DNA of 64,000 nt from positions 69,376,001 to 69,440,000 of the forward strand of contig NC_068926.1 in the NCBI RefSeq assembly GCF_023091745.1, in the 5' to 3' direction. The notes under the pieces are model-generated. The model did no database searches and had not been told where the DNA came from. It saw only the letters and a list, made by a program, of their open reading frames with translations. Shown in pieces: positions 23,181 to 34,400 of the stretch (positions are counted from its first letter, which is position 1; every line of letters starts with the position of its first letter). Both the position numbers and the translations under genes were made by a program. The DNA is from Budorcas taxicolor. Taxonomy: Eukaryota > Chordata > Mammalia > Artiodactyla > Bovidae.

Positions 23181-23685
23181 TAGATAATAAAAAGCAGAGA
23201 CATCACTTAGCTGACAAAGGTCCATCTAGCCAAGGCTATGGTTTTTCCAGTGGTCATGTATGGATGTGAGAGTAGGACCATTAAGAAGGCTGAGTGCCGA
23301 AGAACTGATGCTTTCGAACTGTGGTATTGGAGGAAACTCTTGAGAGTCCCTTGGACTGAAAGGAGATCCAACCAGTCCATCCTAAAGGACATCAGTCCTG
23401 GGTGTTCATTGGAAGAACTGATGCTGAAGCTGAAGCTCCAATACTTTGGCCACCTGATTCGAAGAGCCAACTCATTGGAAAACACCCTGATGCTGGGAAA
23501 GATTGAGGGCAGGAAGAGGAGGGGGGCAGCAGAATATGAGATGGCTGGATGGCATCACTGACTCGATGGACATGAGCTTGAGCAAGCCCTGGGAGTTGGT
23601 GAAGGACAGGGAAGCCTGGCGTGCTGCAGGCCATGGGATCGCAGAGTCAGACACGACTGAGCGACTGAACAGCAACAAAATATAT
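23181..23685 (+). mobile_element. BovB 3' half-kilobase
   Basis: Starts 'gataataaaaagcagagaca' and runs to the BovB 3' end 'cagacacgactgagcgactg' with an AT-rich tail. It covers the C-terminal coding part ([11 protein letters not shown] frame) and the 3' UTR. The frame is interrupted by stops. Confidence 0.92.
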
Positions 23686-23896
23686 AATAAATAAATATAC
23701 AATCTAGATTTTGATTCCAGGACTTATATGATCAGATTGGCCATCCCACTGGGCTGGAGATAGGTAAGTTTCAGTGGACAAAGGAGAAACAGGCACCCCC
23801 AAGGCTTGGGAAGGGTACTTCATCTAGGCCTTCATAGTAGGTAACTCCAGATACCCTGGGAGAGGGGGGTTGGTTGGGGCTGGAGACTGCTGCTGA

Positions 23897-24098
23897 AAAG
23901 TAAAAAATGTTAGTCGCTCAGTCGTGTCCAACTCTTTGCAACTCCATGGACTGTAGCCCACCAGGCTTCTCTGTCACCGAATTTTCGAGGCAAGACCACT
24001 GGAATAGGTTGCCGTTTCCTCCTCCAGGAGATCTTCCCGACCCAGGGATCGAACCTGGGGCTCCCACATTGTGGGTAGATTCTTTACCACCTGAGTCA
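23897..24098 (-). repeat. Bov-tA SINE
   Basis: Reverse copy from 'aaaaatgttagtcgctcagt' to 'gattctttaccacctgagtc'. Confidence 0.88.
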
Positions 24099-24639
24099 TG
24101 TTTGCTGCTGGGGTAAATGTTTTCCCTGTGCTTTCCTGGGCAGTCTCTCCAGGAAGCTCCCAGGGTAGTCCACGTTCATGGGCACCTGGGAGCATTTGGC
24201 CCAGAAGCCGAGGACTTGGGTTCAAGTCACAACTGTAGTCACTCTCATGTGACCAGATTTCCCCCTCGGGTTCCTCAAGAAGTCACCTGATCTACCCGCC
24301 TTAGAGGGTCATCATGGGCTTAAATGACAAGCCAGCTCTGAGAGAGCCTGTCGTCTGTAGAGAGCTGAACCCACGTGAGCGGTTGTTCCAGTTTCCTTTG
24401 AGTAGGCCCTTCACTGAAAAGTTCACCTTGCACCTGAAAGGGTCTTAAAGAAAGATCTCAGCCAGGCACGCAGCAAGACAGGTGGTTGTGCCTTGCCTGG
24501 AGCCAAAGCCGATGAGTCTGTAGCCAGGGCAGGACTGCAGGGGATCTCGGGTGGCCTCAGCCTGCGATGACATGGAGCGGGGCTTGGGTTCCCAGCTGGG
24601 TCTCGGCGGTGAAAGTACCAGATCCTAGGTGCTAAGCCA

Positions 24640-25200
24640 GTGGTCAGTGACAAGAGCCCTGGCCCTTTGGCTTTGCAGAAAAGAATTCTCACAGAGACGG
24701 GAAGTAGTGAAACAATGAAGTATTAAGAGGGGAAAAAAAAGTACATTACATTTAGATAGACAGACATATGGGCAGACTCAGAGAGAGTCCCTGAGTTATA
24801 CCCTCGAGGCACTTTGAATTACTTTTATGGGGGCACTTCTTCCCGGTTTCCTTTGATGAGTCATTTTAATTTGTCTGGTTCACAGTTCGTATTGGTATAT
24901 CTCAGGATCCGCCCACGTGTGTGCACACATCTCTTAGCCAAGATGGATTCTACCGAAAAGGGGTCTGGGTAGAACATCCTTTGACATAACTCCCCTTTGG
25001 CCTCCAGGGAGCCTTTCTGCGCATGTGTGGTCAGGGAGGTCTCCTGACTTCAAGAACGAGAAATATGTGGTCTGGGCAGGGTCCAGCCCCCTCGCTTTAA
25101 TTGTCCCGCTATTCTGGTCTTGGAGTTTCAGTCAGTAGGGAATGAATCTCCAACTTCTTTACCCTGTGGGGAGGGGAGGCCCATTTACCTCCTGCCCCAC
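24640..25200. mobile_element. Possible endogenous-retrovirus LTR
   Basis: About 560 bases of non-coding sequence with LTR-like composition. It includes 'cctttctgcgcatgtgtgg', 'ggtctcctgacttcaagaac' and 'cgctttaattgtcccgctat', which I associate from memory with bovine LTRs. No gag, pol or env frames are present. Boundaries and family are uncertain. Confidence 0.4.
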
Positions 25201-26024
25201 TAGGACTGCCTGAAAACGCCTTGCAGGGGTGGGGATGGGGGCCTCTCAACCACCAGACTGTTCCCAAGACCTTCACCTTGTGCCCAGCTGCACACCTCCA
25301 CAGCGGAGGCCATGCCAGGCGCAGGGCGCAGTCCTCCCACGCGTCTTTCAGAAGCCTTCTGCAGCCTGCCTCTGCCTTCTAACCCAGAGAGCCGGGGGCT
25401 GTTGGTTTCCCACTCTCCCGGAGACAGCTCAGAGGTGGCAGGGCCTGGCTCTGGGCCCCTCTCTGCGTGAATTCCAGCCAGCAAAGAGACGGTGCGACTC
25501 GCCAGGCAGCGGGCAAAGCTCTCCTCATCAGTCACGCCACTGATGCCTTTGGGGGCAGGCCACGGCCTTTTCGGGCCTCAGTTTCCACAGCTGTTACGTA
25601 AGGTGAGTCACTTGCTTGATCCTTGAATGATCTATGTTTAAGGCTGCATCCCCGGGCTCCCAGCTCGGTGCCCATGAGAATGTTTCCTGCATTCACTCAT
25701 TCACTCTCTCAGTATTCATTTATGGAGCAGCTCCCGTGTGCAGTATGCTGTGTGGGGGAAGGGGCTTGTGGGGATTCAGGGGTGAGTAAAACCGGGTCCT
25801 GTTCCCAAGAACTCACGGTCTAACGGCACAGATGCCCCTGAGCAAGGCCACATCAAGGTCCCGTTGGGCTTCCCAGTTCACGCCTTCTCTCCTCTCCTGT
25901 CTGGTTGTAGCCATGCTTCCTACTTACCAACAAAACTGTTCGTGCCATTATGCCAGCATGGAATGAATCTCCTTTCCATTTCCTTCCACCCCGGATCTTC
26001 TTGTAACTTATAAGTTTAATTATT
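25201..26024. other. Gene-free stretch
   Basis: No supported exon. The two overlapping ~100-codon frames at 25200-25543 lie on opposite strands and match nothing I recognise. Confidence 0.4.
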
Positions 26025-26225
26025 TGGCTGTGTCAGGTCCTGGTCGCGGCACGTGGGGATTTCATTGCGGCACGTGGGCTCTCTAGTCGTGGTGCACGGG
26101 CCCTGGCGCTCACGAGCTTAGTTGCTCACACGGCACGTGGGATCTTCGTTTCCCTACCAGGGATAGAACCCAAGTCCCCTGCATTGCAAGGCAGAGTCTC
26201 AACCACTGGACTGACAGGGAAGTCC
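26025..26225 (-). repeat. CHR-2-like tRNA-derived SINE
   Basis: Reverse copy: body 'ggctgtgtcaggtcctggtc' at the left and head 'ctggactgacagggaagtcc' at the right, with the B-box complement 'ccagggatagaaccc' between. Confidence 0.75.
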
Positions 26226-26420
26226 CCCACCCCAGGTGTTTAGGGCCCAGTCCAATGTTGCTCCCTCCATGAAGACTTTGAGGATGCTTCCAACCCAAAG
26301 TCAGGCACTTGCTGGCTCTCTTTGGGACATTTATCTCGTCCTCGTATTCTAGTTCCTTAAGGGAGCCTGAGTATTAGTGATCCATGGCCCAGAAGATAGG
26401 CCCAAGTGCTAGACATCAGG

Positions 26421-26640
26421 GTGTGCGTGCGTGCGTGCTAAGTCACTTCAATCTTGTCAGAGTCTGTGCAACCCTATGGACCATCGCCCGCCAGGCTCTT
26501 CTGTCCATGGGATTCTCCAGCAAGAATACTGGAGTGGGCCGCCATGCCCTCCTGCAGGGACTCTTCCTGACGCAGGGATCGAACCTGGGACTCTGGTGTC
26601 TTCTGCACTGGCAGGCAGGTTCTCTACCACTACCGCCTCT
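26421..26640 (-). repeat. Bov-tA SINE with GTGC simple tail
   Basis: Starts with a (GTGC)n run (26421-26440) and continues 'taagtcacttcaatcttgtc' through to 'tggcaggcaggttctctacc'. Confidence 0.85.
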
Positions 26641-27089
26641 ATTGCCTGTGTGTCATTTTGGGGAGTGCAGGATGGCACCCTACTCATTTCAGCATCCCCA
26701 GAACAGCACCAGGGCCTGGCATGCAGTAGGGGGAAAGAACGGCTGTGGCATGTGACCCGCTGCTACCCTGGCGGTAGGGTTAGTGTGGGGGAGGGGGAAC
26801 CCGGGCAGAGAGGGAGGTCTGGTGAGCTTGGAAAGTAGGAAATGGCTTCAGTGTATGGGGAGGGGACACGGCAGGATGGTCAGATGGCTTCTGTCCCACA
26901 AGTCAGGCTTGCAACTACTGGGGGAACCCACAGCTCTGGCCTCTGGGTGTGGGCGGGGGAAGCAGATAAGCTTTCAGTGGGCCATCGGCTTTCACTGTCG
27001 CTTCCTCCATGTCCACCCTGTATCCCCACCCCGAGGCCAAAGCCTGGCCAGGCAGGCATCAAAGGCAGGCTGAGTAGAGAGGACGAGGG

Positions 27090-27300
27090 CGGTGGTCACA
27101 GAGGGGACCCCTGGGCTAAGCACTGCGCTCAGGGCATTATGTACGTTAGCTGGCTTTATCCTCTCCTGCTGACCCGAGGTCCAGATCATCCGAATCCATT
27201 TAGTGAACGAAGAGGCTTGGATTCAGAGGTGAACTTGCTCCCCGAAGTCTCATAAAAAGAAGGGGAAGATTTAGGATTCAAACCCAAGATCTTCTGATTC
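27090..27300 (-). repeat. MIR-like SINE
   Basis: Reverse MIR features: 'ctgggctaagcactgcgctc' and 'ctttatcctctcctgctgac', then 'attcaaacccaagatcttc'. Edges approximate. Confidence 0.45.
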
Positions 27301-27599
27301 CCAGAGAGGAAGCACTCCTCCATGCCAGCGGAGGGTGCCAGCACCTTGTGAGCCTCTCGGAGAGCTGAGAAGGTCAGGAGCAGAGGACAGGGCCCTGGGT
27401 GGGGAGATGAGGTCTGGGCTTCCCTACCCCTCAGACTGCCTGCCCCACAGCAGGAAGCAGAAAGGCTGTTAACTCCTGCAAGGCCCCCAGTTGGGTTGGC
27501 AGCAGTGGCCCCAAATCCATGGCAGGACAGGAGGTGGGCAAGGACCCCAGAGAGAAAAAGCCACTGTCCTGGATGTGATGGCTAGTCTTAGGGGACCTG

Positions 27600-27626
27600 C
27601 CCCCCCCCCCCGCCCCCCCCCTCCGA
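27600..27626 (+). repeat. C-homopolymer run
   Basis: Poly-C with one internal G. It lies about 450 bases upstream of the SEC14L2 start codon and is also a likely sequencing or assembly weak spot. Confidence 0.8.
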
Positions 27627-27819
27627 GACAAGGGCATCAGGCAAGCTCCCTCCCGGGTTGGCGGGAGAAGTCTGGCACCCTGGGGACCTGATCTTACAAG
27701 AAATCATTAGATAGTACTCAGATGGGGTCACACGGCCCAGAGAGCTCAGGTGTCTCCTCCAAGGTCACACCGAGAGCTAAAGGTAAATGTGGGACTGCAA
27801 CCCAGACTTCCTGCCCCAC

Positions 27820-28480
27820 CGCGGTCCACCGGCCTCGGCCCCGGGTGTGCACTCGCGCGCACCCCTCCCGCCCAGGTCTCCGCCTCGGATGCTCGCGCGC
27901 CCGGCGCATCGCTCCCTACTCCGCCCCTTGGGATTCTTTAAGAGGCGGGGCTTGGCCGCCACACGCGGCCCGGGCAAAAGGCTGGGACTCGACTCCGGCG
28001 GCGGCGGCGGAGAGCGCGTCGGTGCTCCATCTGCGGCGGCAACCGCCGCGCCCCGAGCCTGAGCCACGATGAGCGGCAGGGTCGGCGACCTGAGCCCCAA
28101 GCAGAAGGAGGCGCTGGCCAAGGTGAGCCTCGCCCCGGCTCGGGCGACGATGGCCGGCTCCTCCTCCGGCGGCGGCGGGGGGCCGGGGAAGGGGCTGGGC
28201 GGGGGGCGAGCGCGCGTCCGCGGGCGGCCGGCGGAGGGAGCGGCGGCCGCCGCACCGAGCTGCCCGCGGCCGCCGCACCGAGCTGCCCGCGGCCGCCGCA
28301 CCGAGCTGCCCGCGGCCGCCGCACCGAGCTGCCCGCGGCCGCCGCACCGAGCTGCCCGCGGCCGCCGCACCGAGCTGCCCGCGGCCGCCGACCCCCGCGC
28401 TCCCTGGCTCCCTCCGCCGGCCGAGGGGACCGCGGGGAAGTTTGGCCGCCGCGGCCCCATCCCCGGGCGAGTGCTCGGCG
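27820..28480 (+). promoter_or_regulatory. SEC14L2: SEC14L2 CpG-island promoter
   Basis: CpG density rises sharply from about 27820 and continues through exon 1 into intron 1. A GC box (aggcggggc) lies near 27951-27960, preceded by 'ttctttaagag', a weak TATA-like element. The 5' UTR probably begins around 27970-28000. The ATG at 28069 has the context cacgATGa. Confidence 0.7.
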
Positions 28481-31400
28481 CTGCCACCTGGGAAAGAAGT
28501 GGTTGCTGGGGAGCCCACGGAGCCAGCTGGAGGTGGGGGCACAAAGGCAACGTTGATTCGCAGGCACTGGCAGCCGGGCCCCGGGGGCAGGGGCAGGGCC
28601 CCAGGTTCCCTTCCATTTCCGGGAGGTTTTCCTCTGGCAGAGAGGGGCAGTGAGTGGCACATGGAAGGGGCCTCCTCCCGAGGACTCCTTGGGAGACTTG
28701 GATGGTTGCTGCTCTGGCCCCGAGGCTGTCTGCGACCTTGGGCACAAGGGGTCCTTCTCTGCTCGCTCCTTGAGGGAAGATATTGAGGAGTTTGCACCTG
28801 CTGGTGCAAAGCCCGGGATCCTACCAGGGCCAGACTGAGTTGGGGTTAGTTTGAGCTGAGACCAGCTCCTCACCCTTCACCCCAACTCCCCTGTCATGCC
28901 ACCCAGCCCCCCCCGCTCCCCACCCCACCCCCCACCCCCGCCGGCTGGGGACTCCGGCTGATGCTTTTCAGGAGGCAAGGAGGTAAGCCAGGCTTTGCCT
29001 TGGTGCCTGGGCAGAGGAAGGGAACAGCAGTTTCGGAGCCCCACCCTCTCCCACCAGCTGCCCTTGGGGAGAGGAGAGAGTGGCCATTCTTGGGACCGAC
29101 TGGGTCCAGCCTTAAGGGCTGGAGGCTCCACAGCTGGGCACTTTTCCACTGCTGAGAAACTGGGGGAGGAGGGTTGGCAGGTGCCTCCTGCCAGTAATAG
29201 TGGGGCCGCGGCATCAGCCCCATGAAGGTGTCGCCCCAGGCCGGGCCTCCCCATCCCAGGAGGCTGGGGGGTAGGGAGGTTTCAGATATTACTGCTGACC
29301 TGCAGGGGAAACCAGGCAGAGAAGGGATTAGGTGGTGATTAAGCTAGGAACCGGGGGCTGGGGAGGGTCCTTGGTAAGGGGTGGCGGCACACCAGAGTCC
29401 CTGGGGTTCTGGGAGCTGTCTGGGGGCTGGGATGGTTTCAGTCCCTGGCTGACCCCAGCAAGGGGCAGAGGTGGTGGGTCCTCATTGATTCCTCTGTGGC
29501 TGCCCCATAGGTCAGTGACTGGGAGCAGGAGGCCTGGGGACAGAACAGGATGAGGGGGCGTGCTCACAGGGTTGAGAGAGGTGGGATGTGGGCGTGGCCA
29601 TCCTTGGGGTCACTGTCCAGCTCTTGTTTGGCCCTTGCCGCCCTTTCCCCCTTTGTGGCTTCTGCCTGGAACTGCTCCCTCCACCCAGATTGCTGCCTCT
29701 GGAGTCCTTCAAGCTCAAATGCCATTATTATATGAAGTCATGTGAGACCCCCCCCCCCCTTCCTGGCCCCAGTCAGAATCTAACTCTACCCTCTGCCCCC
29801 CAGCACGTTGCTCAGCATTCCATCGCTAAAGGGGGAGACCATGGTGGACAGAGTGCCTGCTCTGGCCTGGGACAGACCGGGGGGTCTGCTTACCAGCTTT
29901 GCTGATTACTAGCTGTTGACCTTGGGGCCGTCACTTAACCTCTCTGAGCTCTAATTCCTTCGTCTGTAAAATGGGAGCAGTTATAACCTCTAGGGACTCT
30001 GAGTGAAGCGTGAATCAGTGCCAAGTTCAGTGCTGGGTGCACCAGAAATGCTTGGTAAACAGATGCCTACGGTGGCACTCCCCAGGCTGTCTGCTGTGAC
30101 AGTTATCTAGGGACATGTCTGCCCATCGGCCACGAAGGAGTGCGTAAGTGCCTGCAGTCAGGCCGGGGCGGTGTCGTACTTCCTGCCCACCTCCTCCTGC
30201 TACCCACCTCCCACCAGCACAACCCACGCAGGGTCCCGAGCCACCCAGGTGCTCAGCCTGTGTCTGCAGAGTTGCCCTGTACTGAGCAGAGGCCCAGCGA
30301 AAGCCTCTATGGAGAGCCCTGGGCAGAGGGTGGTCAGGGTGGGACCTTCCGCTCACCTAGCTGCCTCTCGATGCAGTTTCGGGAGAATGTCCAGGATGTG
30401 CTGCCCGCCCTGCCGAATCCAGATGACTATTTTCTCCTGCGCTGGCTCCGAGGTGAGGGGAGAGGGGCTGCAGGAGGGAGGCTGGGCGAGATGCTTGCTC
30501 TGGGTCACAGAAATGGCACCCTCTGGGAACCCTGCCCCTGGCGTGCTCAGAATCTGGAGGATTCAGCCTTTAGAACCAAAAGGGTTCTTGGCTATTAGAT
30601 AATTTCAACTCTCCTGTTGGATAGTATTGGATAGATAATGACACTGAGGCTCAGAGAGGTTGAGGTCACTTGCCCCAGGTCGCACAGTGCTGAGCTGCAG
30701 GCAGAGGACCAGAGCCCAGGTCGGCTGGCTCCCAGCCCTGTGCCCTCTCTGTCCACTGGATGAACACACTCTGCCGATGGATGTGGGGAAGCAGGTTGAG
30801 GAAACGCCGAGAAAGGCCCCACGCTGGTGGGAAGTTGGAGGCAGAGCCAAGTTCGGAACCAGAGTCTTGGCCATGGGAACGGCAGGCCGCCTGCTGCCAG
30901 AGGTTCGTGTGTCATGAGGCAGGGGCAGAGTGTGTGGGGAAATACCATGGATGGCATTCAGCCCGACTTAGGTTTACAAAACTCCCCTCAAGCCACCGTC
31001 TGGTTCCAAAGCCCTGAGATCTCTTCTGGCTCTGCCTGGCCTGTACCTGGGCCAGGGGTGAACCTCCTCCTCAGCTCCTGTGTGGGAGAGCGGGACGAGA
31101 TCGGGTGTCCCGCCCGCTGCAGTGTGGACATGTGGTGCTGTGCAGGCGGTGGGGAAATGTACACGTTTCCGCTAGCTTTGGAGTCCAGCTCAACCCCACG
31201 CTGCAACTCCTGAAAGCTTTTCTTTCTTCTCCTCTTCTGTGATTCAAGTCAGATGCCACCCTCTCTCTCAATTCTTGTGACATATTTTTCTTTTTCTGCC
31301 TTTGTAGAAACTTTATCGCCAGACATAGAAATAATAGAGAACATTTCTCTGGGTTATTTTAGCGGAGATTAAATCGGGACCCAGAATCATGGTGGTTTAG

Positions 31401-34400
31401 TTGCTAAGTCGTGTTCGACTCTTGTGACCCCACGGACTGCAGCCCGCCAGGCTCCTCTGTCCATGGGATTCTCCAGGCAAGAATACTGGAGTGGGGATAC
31501 AGAGTTGTAGCCCCCAGTATTAAAGTTAAGTCCTGGTTGATTAGTTGTTCATAGACACAGGCACATATGTCCCCTACAAGTCTTGGGACAGGCGGAGAGA
31601 CATGTTTTTCTGTTTCGGTCCAAGAACTGAATAGCTGGGGCACTCTGGAGAGGCTGCTGGCAGGCCTCCCCGCCCCGGACAAGTGCCGTCAGGAGAGCCC
31701 CCTGTGCTTCAGAAAGTGCCACTTGCCCTCCCCCGCAAAAAAACTGTGAACCGCCCCCTACCTGCGCCCACTCAGATGGGGTGGGGGCCAGCGAGGGGGG
31801 GTGGCGGTGGAGTCAGTCCAGAGTGGGAGGATATTCTGGCCCAGCCTTTACTGAAGGGCTGCAGCTAGAAGGGGGCTGGTGGGGAGAGTGGGCTGACAGC
31901 CTTTACTGAAGGGCCAGCTGCTCGAGGATCAGACACACCTCCCAGCTACCTTGAGGGGCGGAGATTGTGGTTTCAGAGAGCCGTTGAGGTGAACAGCATC
32001 GCAGCTCTCTTTTATCTAAGAGAAGCCAGCAGCTGGTTTCCCAGGCACCCCAACCCCCCAGTCCTGGGACAGCCCCTGTCCCTCTCTTTGCAGGAATGGA
32101 GGAGTGCAGTCATCCTCAGTTGCTAGATGAGAAAACTGAGGCTCAGAGAGGGGAGGGCGCTTACCTGAGGGCACACAGAAAACGTGAAGCAGAATCAGGG
32201 CCGCAACCCCAGCCCCTGGTCCCCAGGCCAGCACCCTCTCAGGCCAGCCCTCCTCTCTGCCCGGCCAAGCTCCACCTCTTCAAACGCAGGACGCATCTCC
32301 TCTGCACATCATTCGTGCCCCACATTTTCCTGGGCAGGAGCTCAGGCCTGGTCAGACTCTACTGTGAATTTCAACTAGGCTTTTTTTGTCCCCTTGTTTT
32401 TCTTTTCCTTTTTTGCTGTGCTGTGCAGCATGCAAGGATCTCAGTTCCCTGACCGGTAATCGAACCCGAGCCCTTGGCAGTGAAAGCTCAGAGTCCTAAT
32501 CACTGGACTGCCAGGGAATTCCGCCCCCCCCCCCACCTTTTTAAAAAAACCTTTTTTCTTTCTCCTTTTCATTCTAAAAAAAACATTTGCAAGGCACCTG
32601 CCAGCCAAATGTCTTTCTCTAGCCTTAGGTGTGAGAGGGCTTCCCCGACAGGGCTCAGCTTTCTGCTGGCCCTCAGACCCTCACACATCACTCTCTCCCC
32701 TACCACCCACCCTCCCCTCCACAGTTCTGGGCACCTAGTGAGGAGGAGGGTCAGATGGCAAGATAAAACCAGGAGGTGGAGGAAACCTGTGAGCCCGGCA
32801 GGGCAGGGCTGAGCCTCCTTGTTTCCCAGGACTAGGAAGGGATGAAATAAGAACCCAGGACTCCGGCTCCCAGGCCCATCTTTCTGGCAGTGCCCTAAGC
32901 CGTGCCCTGAGCTGCCCCCTGACCAGGGAGCAGAAGCCCCGGGGAGGCCTCAGGCCCATACTGCCAGAGGCAGTGGCAGCCTGGGGAGGGCCCTCAAAGA
33001 CCCTGAATATTGGGCCTGAGCCACTAAGGGTTAACTGGAGAGATTCACTGAGATAAGGGGCTCACAAGTCACTACCACTCCTGTTCCCCAGGAAGATGAC
33101 TTCACAGTTGGGGGTTCCCTCCCTTGCCTGGAGGATTCCCACTTTCGGGTCCGACTGTGTCCCCCCGTCATGACAGCGTGGTGCCTTGTGTCTTCCAAGT
33201 GCTTTTTAGCTCATGGGGTGATTCGGCCAGAGATGCTGCAATATCTTGTCCAAGGTCAAACAGGAAGAAGGCGGAAGGGCTGAGATGCAAACCCAGATTG
33301 CATTCCTCTGATAGCTGCCCACCCCCTACTGCCATGACGGCTCGTGTAAGGGAACCACGAGCGGGAACTTCCCCAGAGCCAAGGCTGCTCATTTCTGCAG
33401 GCGCATGTCTGGCCCAAGTGACGGGCGTGGCTTTGGCCATATCTCTTGTTGCATCCTTTGGGTGCAGGAGAGTGGACTGTGTTTCAGGGCAGCAGAGTCA
33501 GGGAATGTGCCCGGCCGCTCCCAGAGAGCAGCGATTAAGGGGCCGGTGGCGGTCCAGAGGGCAGCCTGTCTGGCCCAGGTCCCGGGGCTGTCAGCAGATC
33601 TGAATGTCGATGTGACCCACAGAGGACATCGAGCTGGGAGGGGCAGTTCATAGGCCGCATGGCAAAGTTGCTCACAATGTGGCTCTCAGAAGCTCTTTAA
33701 GAAATGCAACATGGCTGACCATAACAAGATGAAATCTGATAGGGAGAGATCCAGAAAACCGCCTCTCTGCCTATGGGATCGAGACGTCTCAGTAGCCCAG
33801 GTGAAAAGGATTTGGGGGTTTCAGTTGACAGGAAGCTTCGCTTGAGTTAAGGACCTGGCCTCTTGCTGAGAAAGTTCTTAGGCTTAATTGGAGAAGGGTA
33901 GGTAACACCTGTGCTCTGGCCCACACACACTAGGAGAGGCGCTGGGAAACTGGAAAACCTCCAAAGGGAAGTGGATGGACTTGACACCAAGCTGTGCCGG
34001 ATGGTTAAAGGATCCATGATGGGCAGCATGTTGGCAGGCGGAGATTCAGGATGGCAGAACAGAATTTGCTTGGAAGGGTTGTCACGTGGCTGAGGGAGTA
34101 CCCCCTCCTCTCTGAGGGTCTCTGCAGAAGGGTCTCTGCTCAGAACAACAGTGAGGGCCAAGTGCATGTGGCTGCCCGGATTGTCTGGGAGCAGGTGGCG
34201 TTGGTGGGCAGAGAGGGGTTTATGTTGAACCGTGAGCAGGACAGCGTGTTGAGGTTTGTGCGTGAGATAGAGTTGACCCAGTTCAGTTCAGTTCAGTCGT
34301 TCAGTCGTGTCCGACTCTTTGCGACCGCATGGACTGCAGCACACCAGGCTTCCCTGTCCATCACCAACTCCCCGAGCTTGCTCAAGCTCATGTCCATTGA

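Noticed and set aside
28243..28380. CRISPR-like repeat array
   Set aside because: The 23-base units are directly adjacent with no spacers, and the context is a mammalian intron. It is a minisatellite.
28069..28653. 194-codon frame starting at the SEC14L2 ATG
   Set aside because: It reads through the exon 1 donor (AAG/GTGAGC at 28122-28123) into intron 1 and the minisatellite. The spliced model gives the full 403-aa SEC14L2 instead.
27777..28873. Three long minus-strand frames (about 300 codons each) over the SEC14L2 island
   Set aside because: High GC content and a repeat unit of 23 bases keep several frames open by chance. They have low-complexity composition and no domain.
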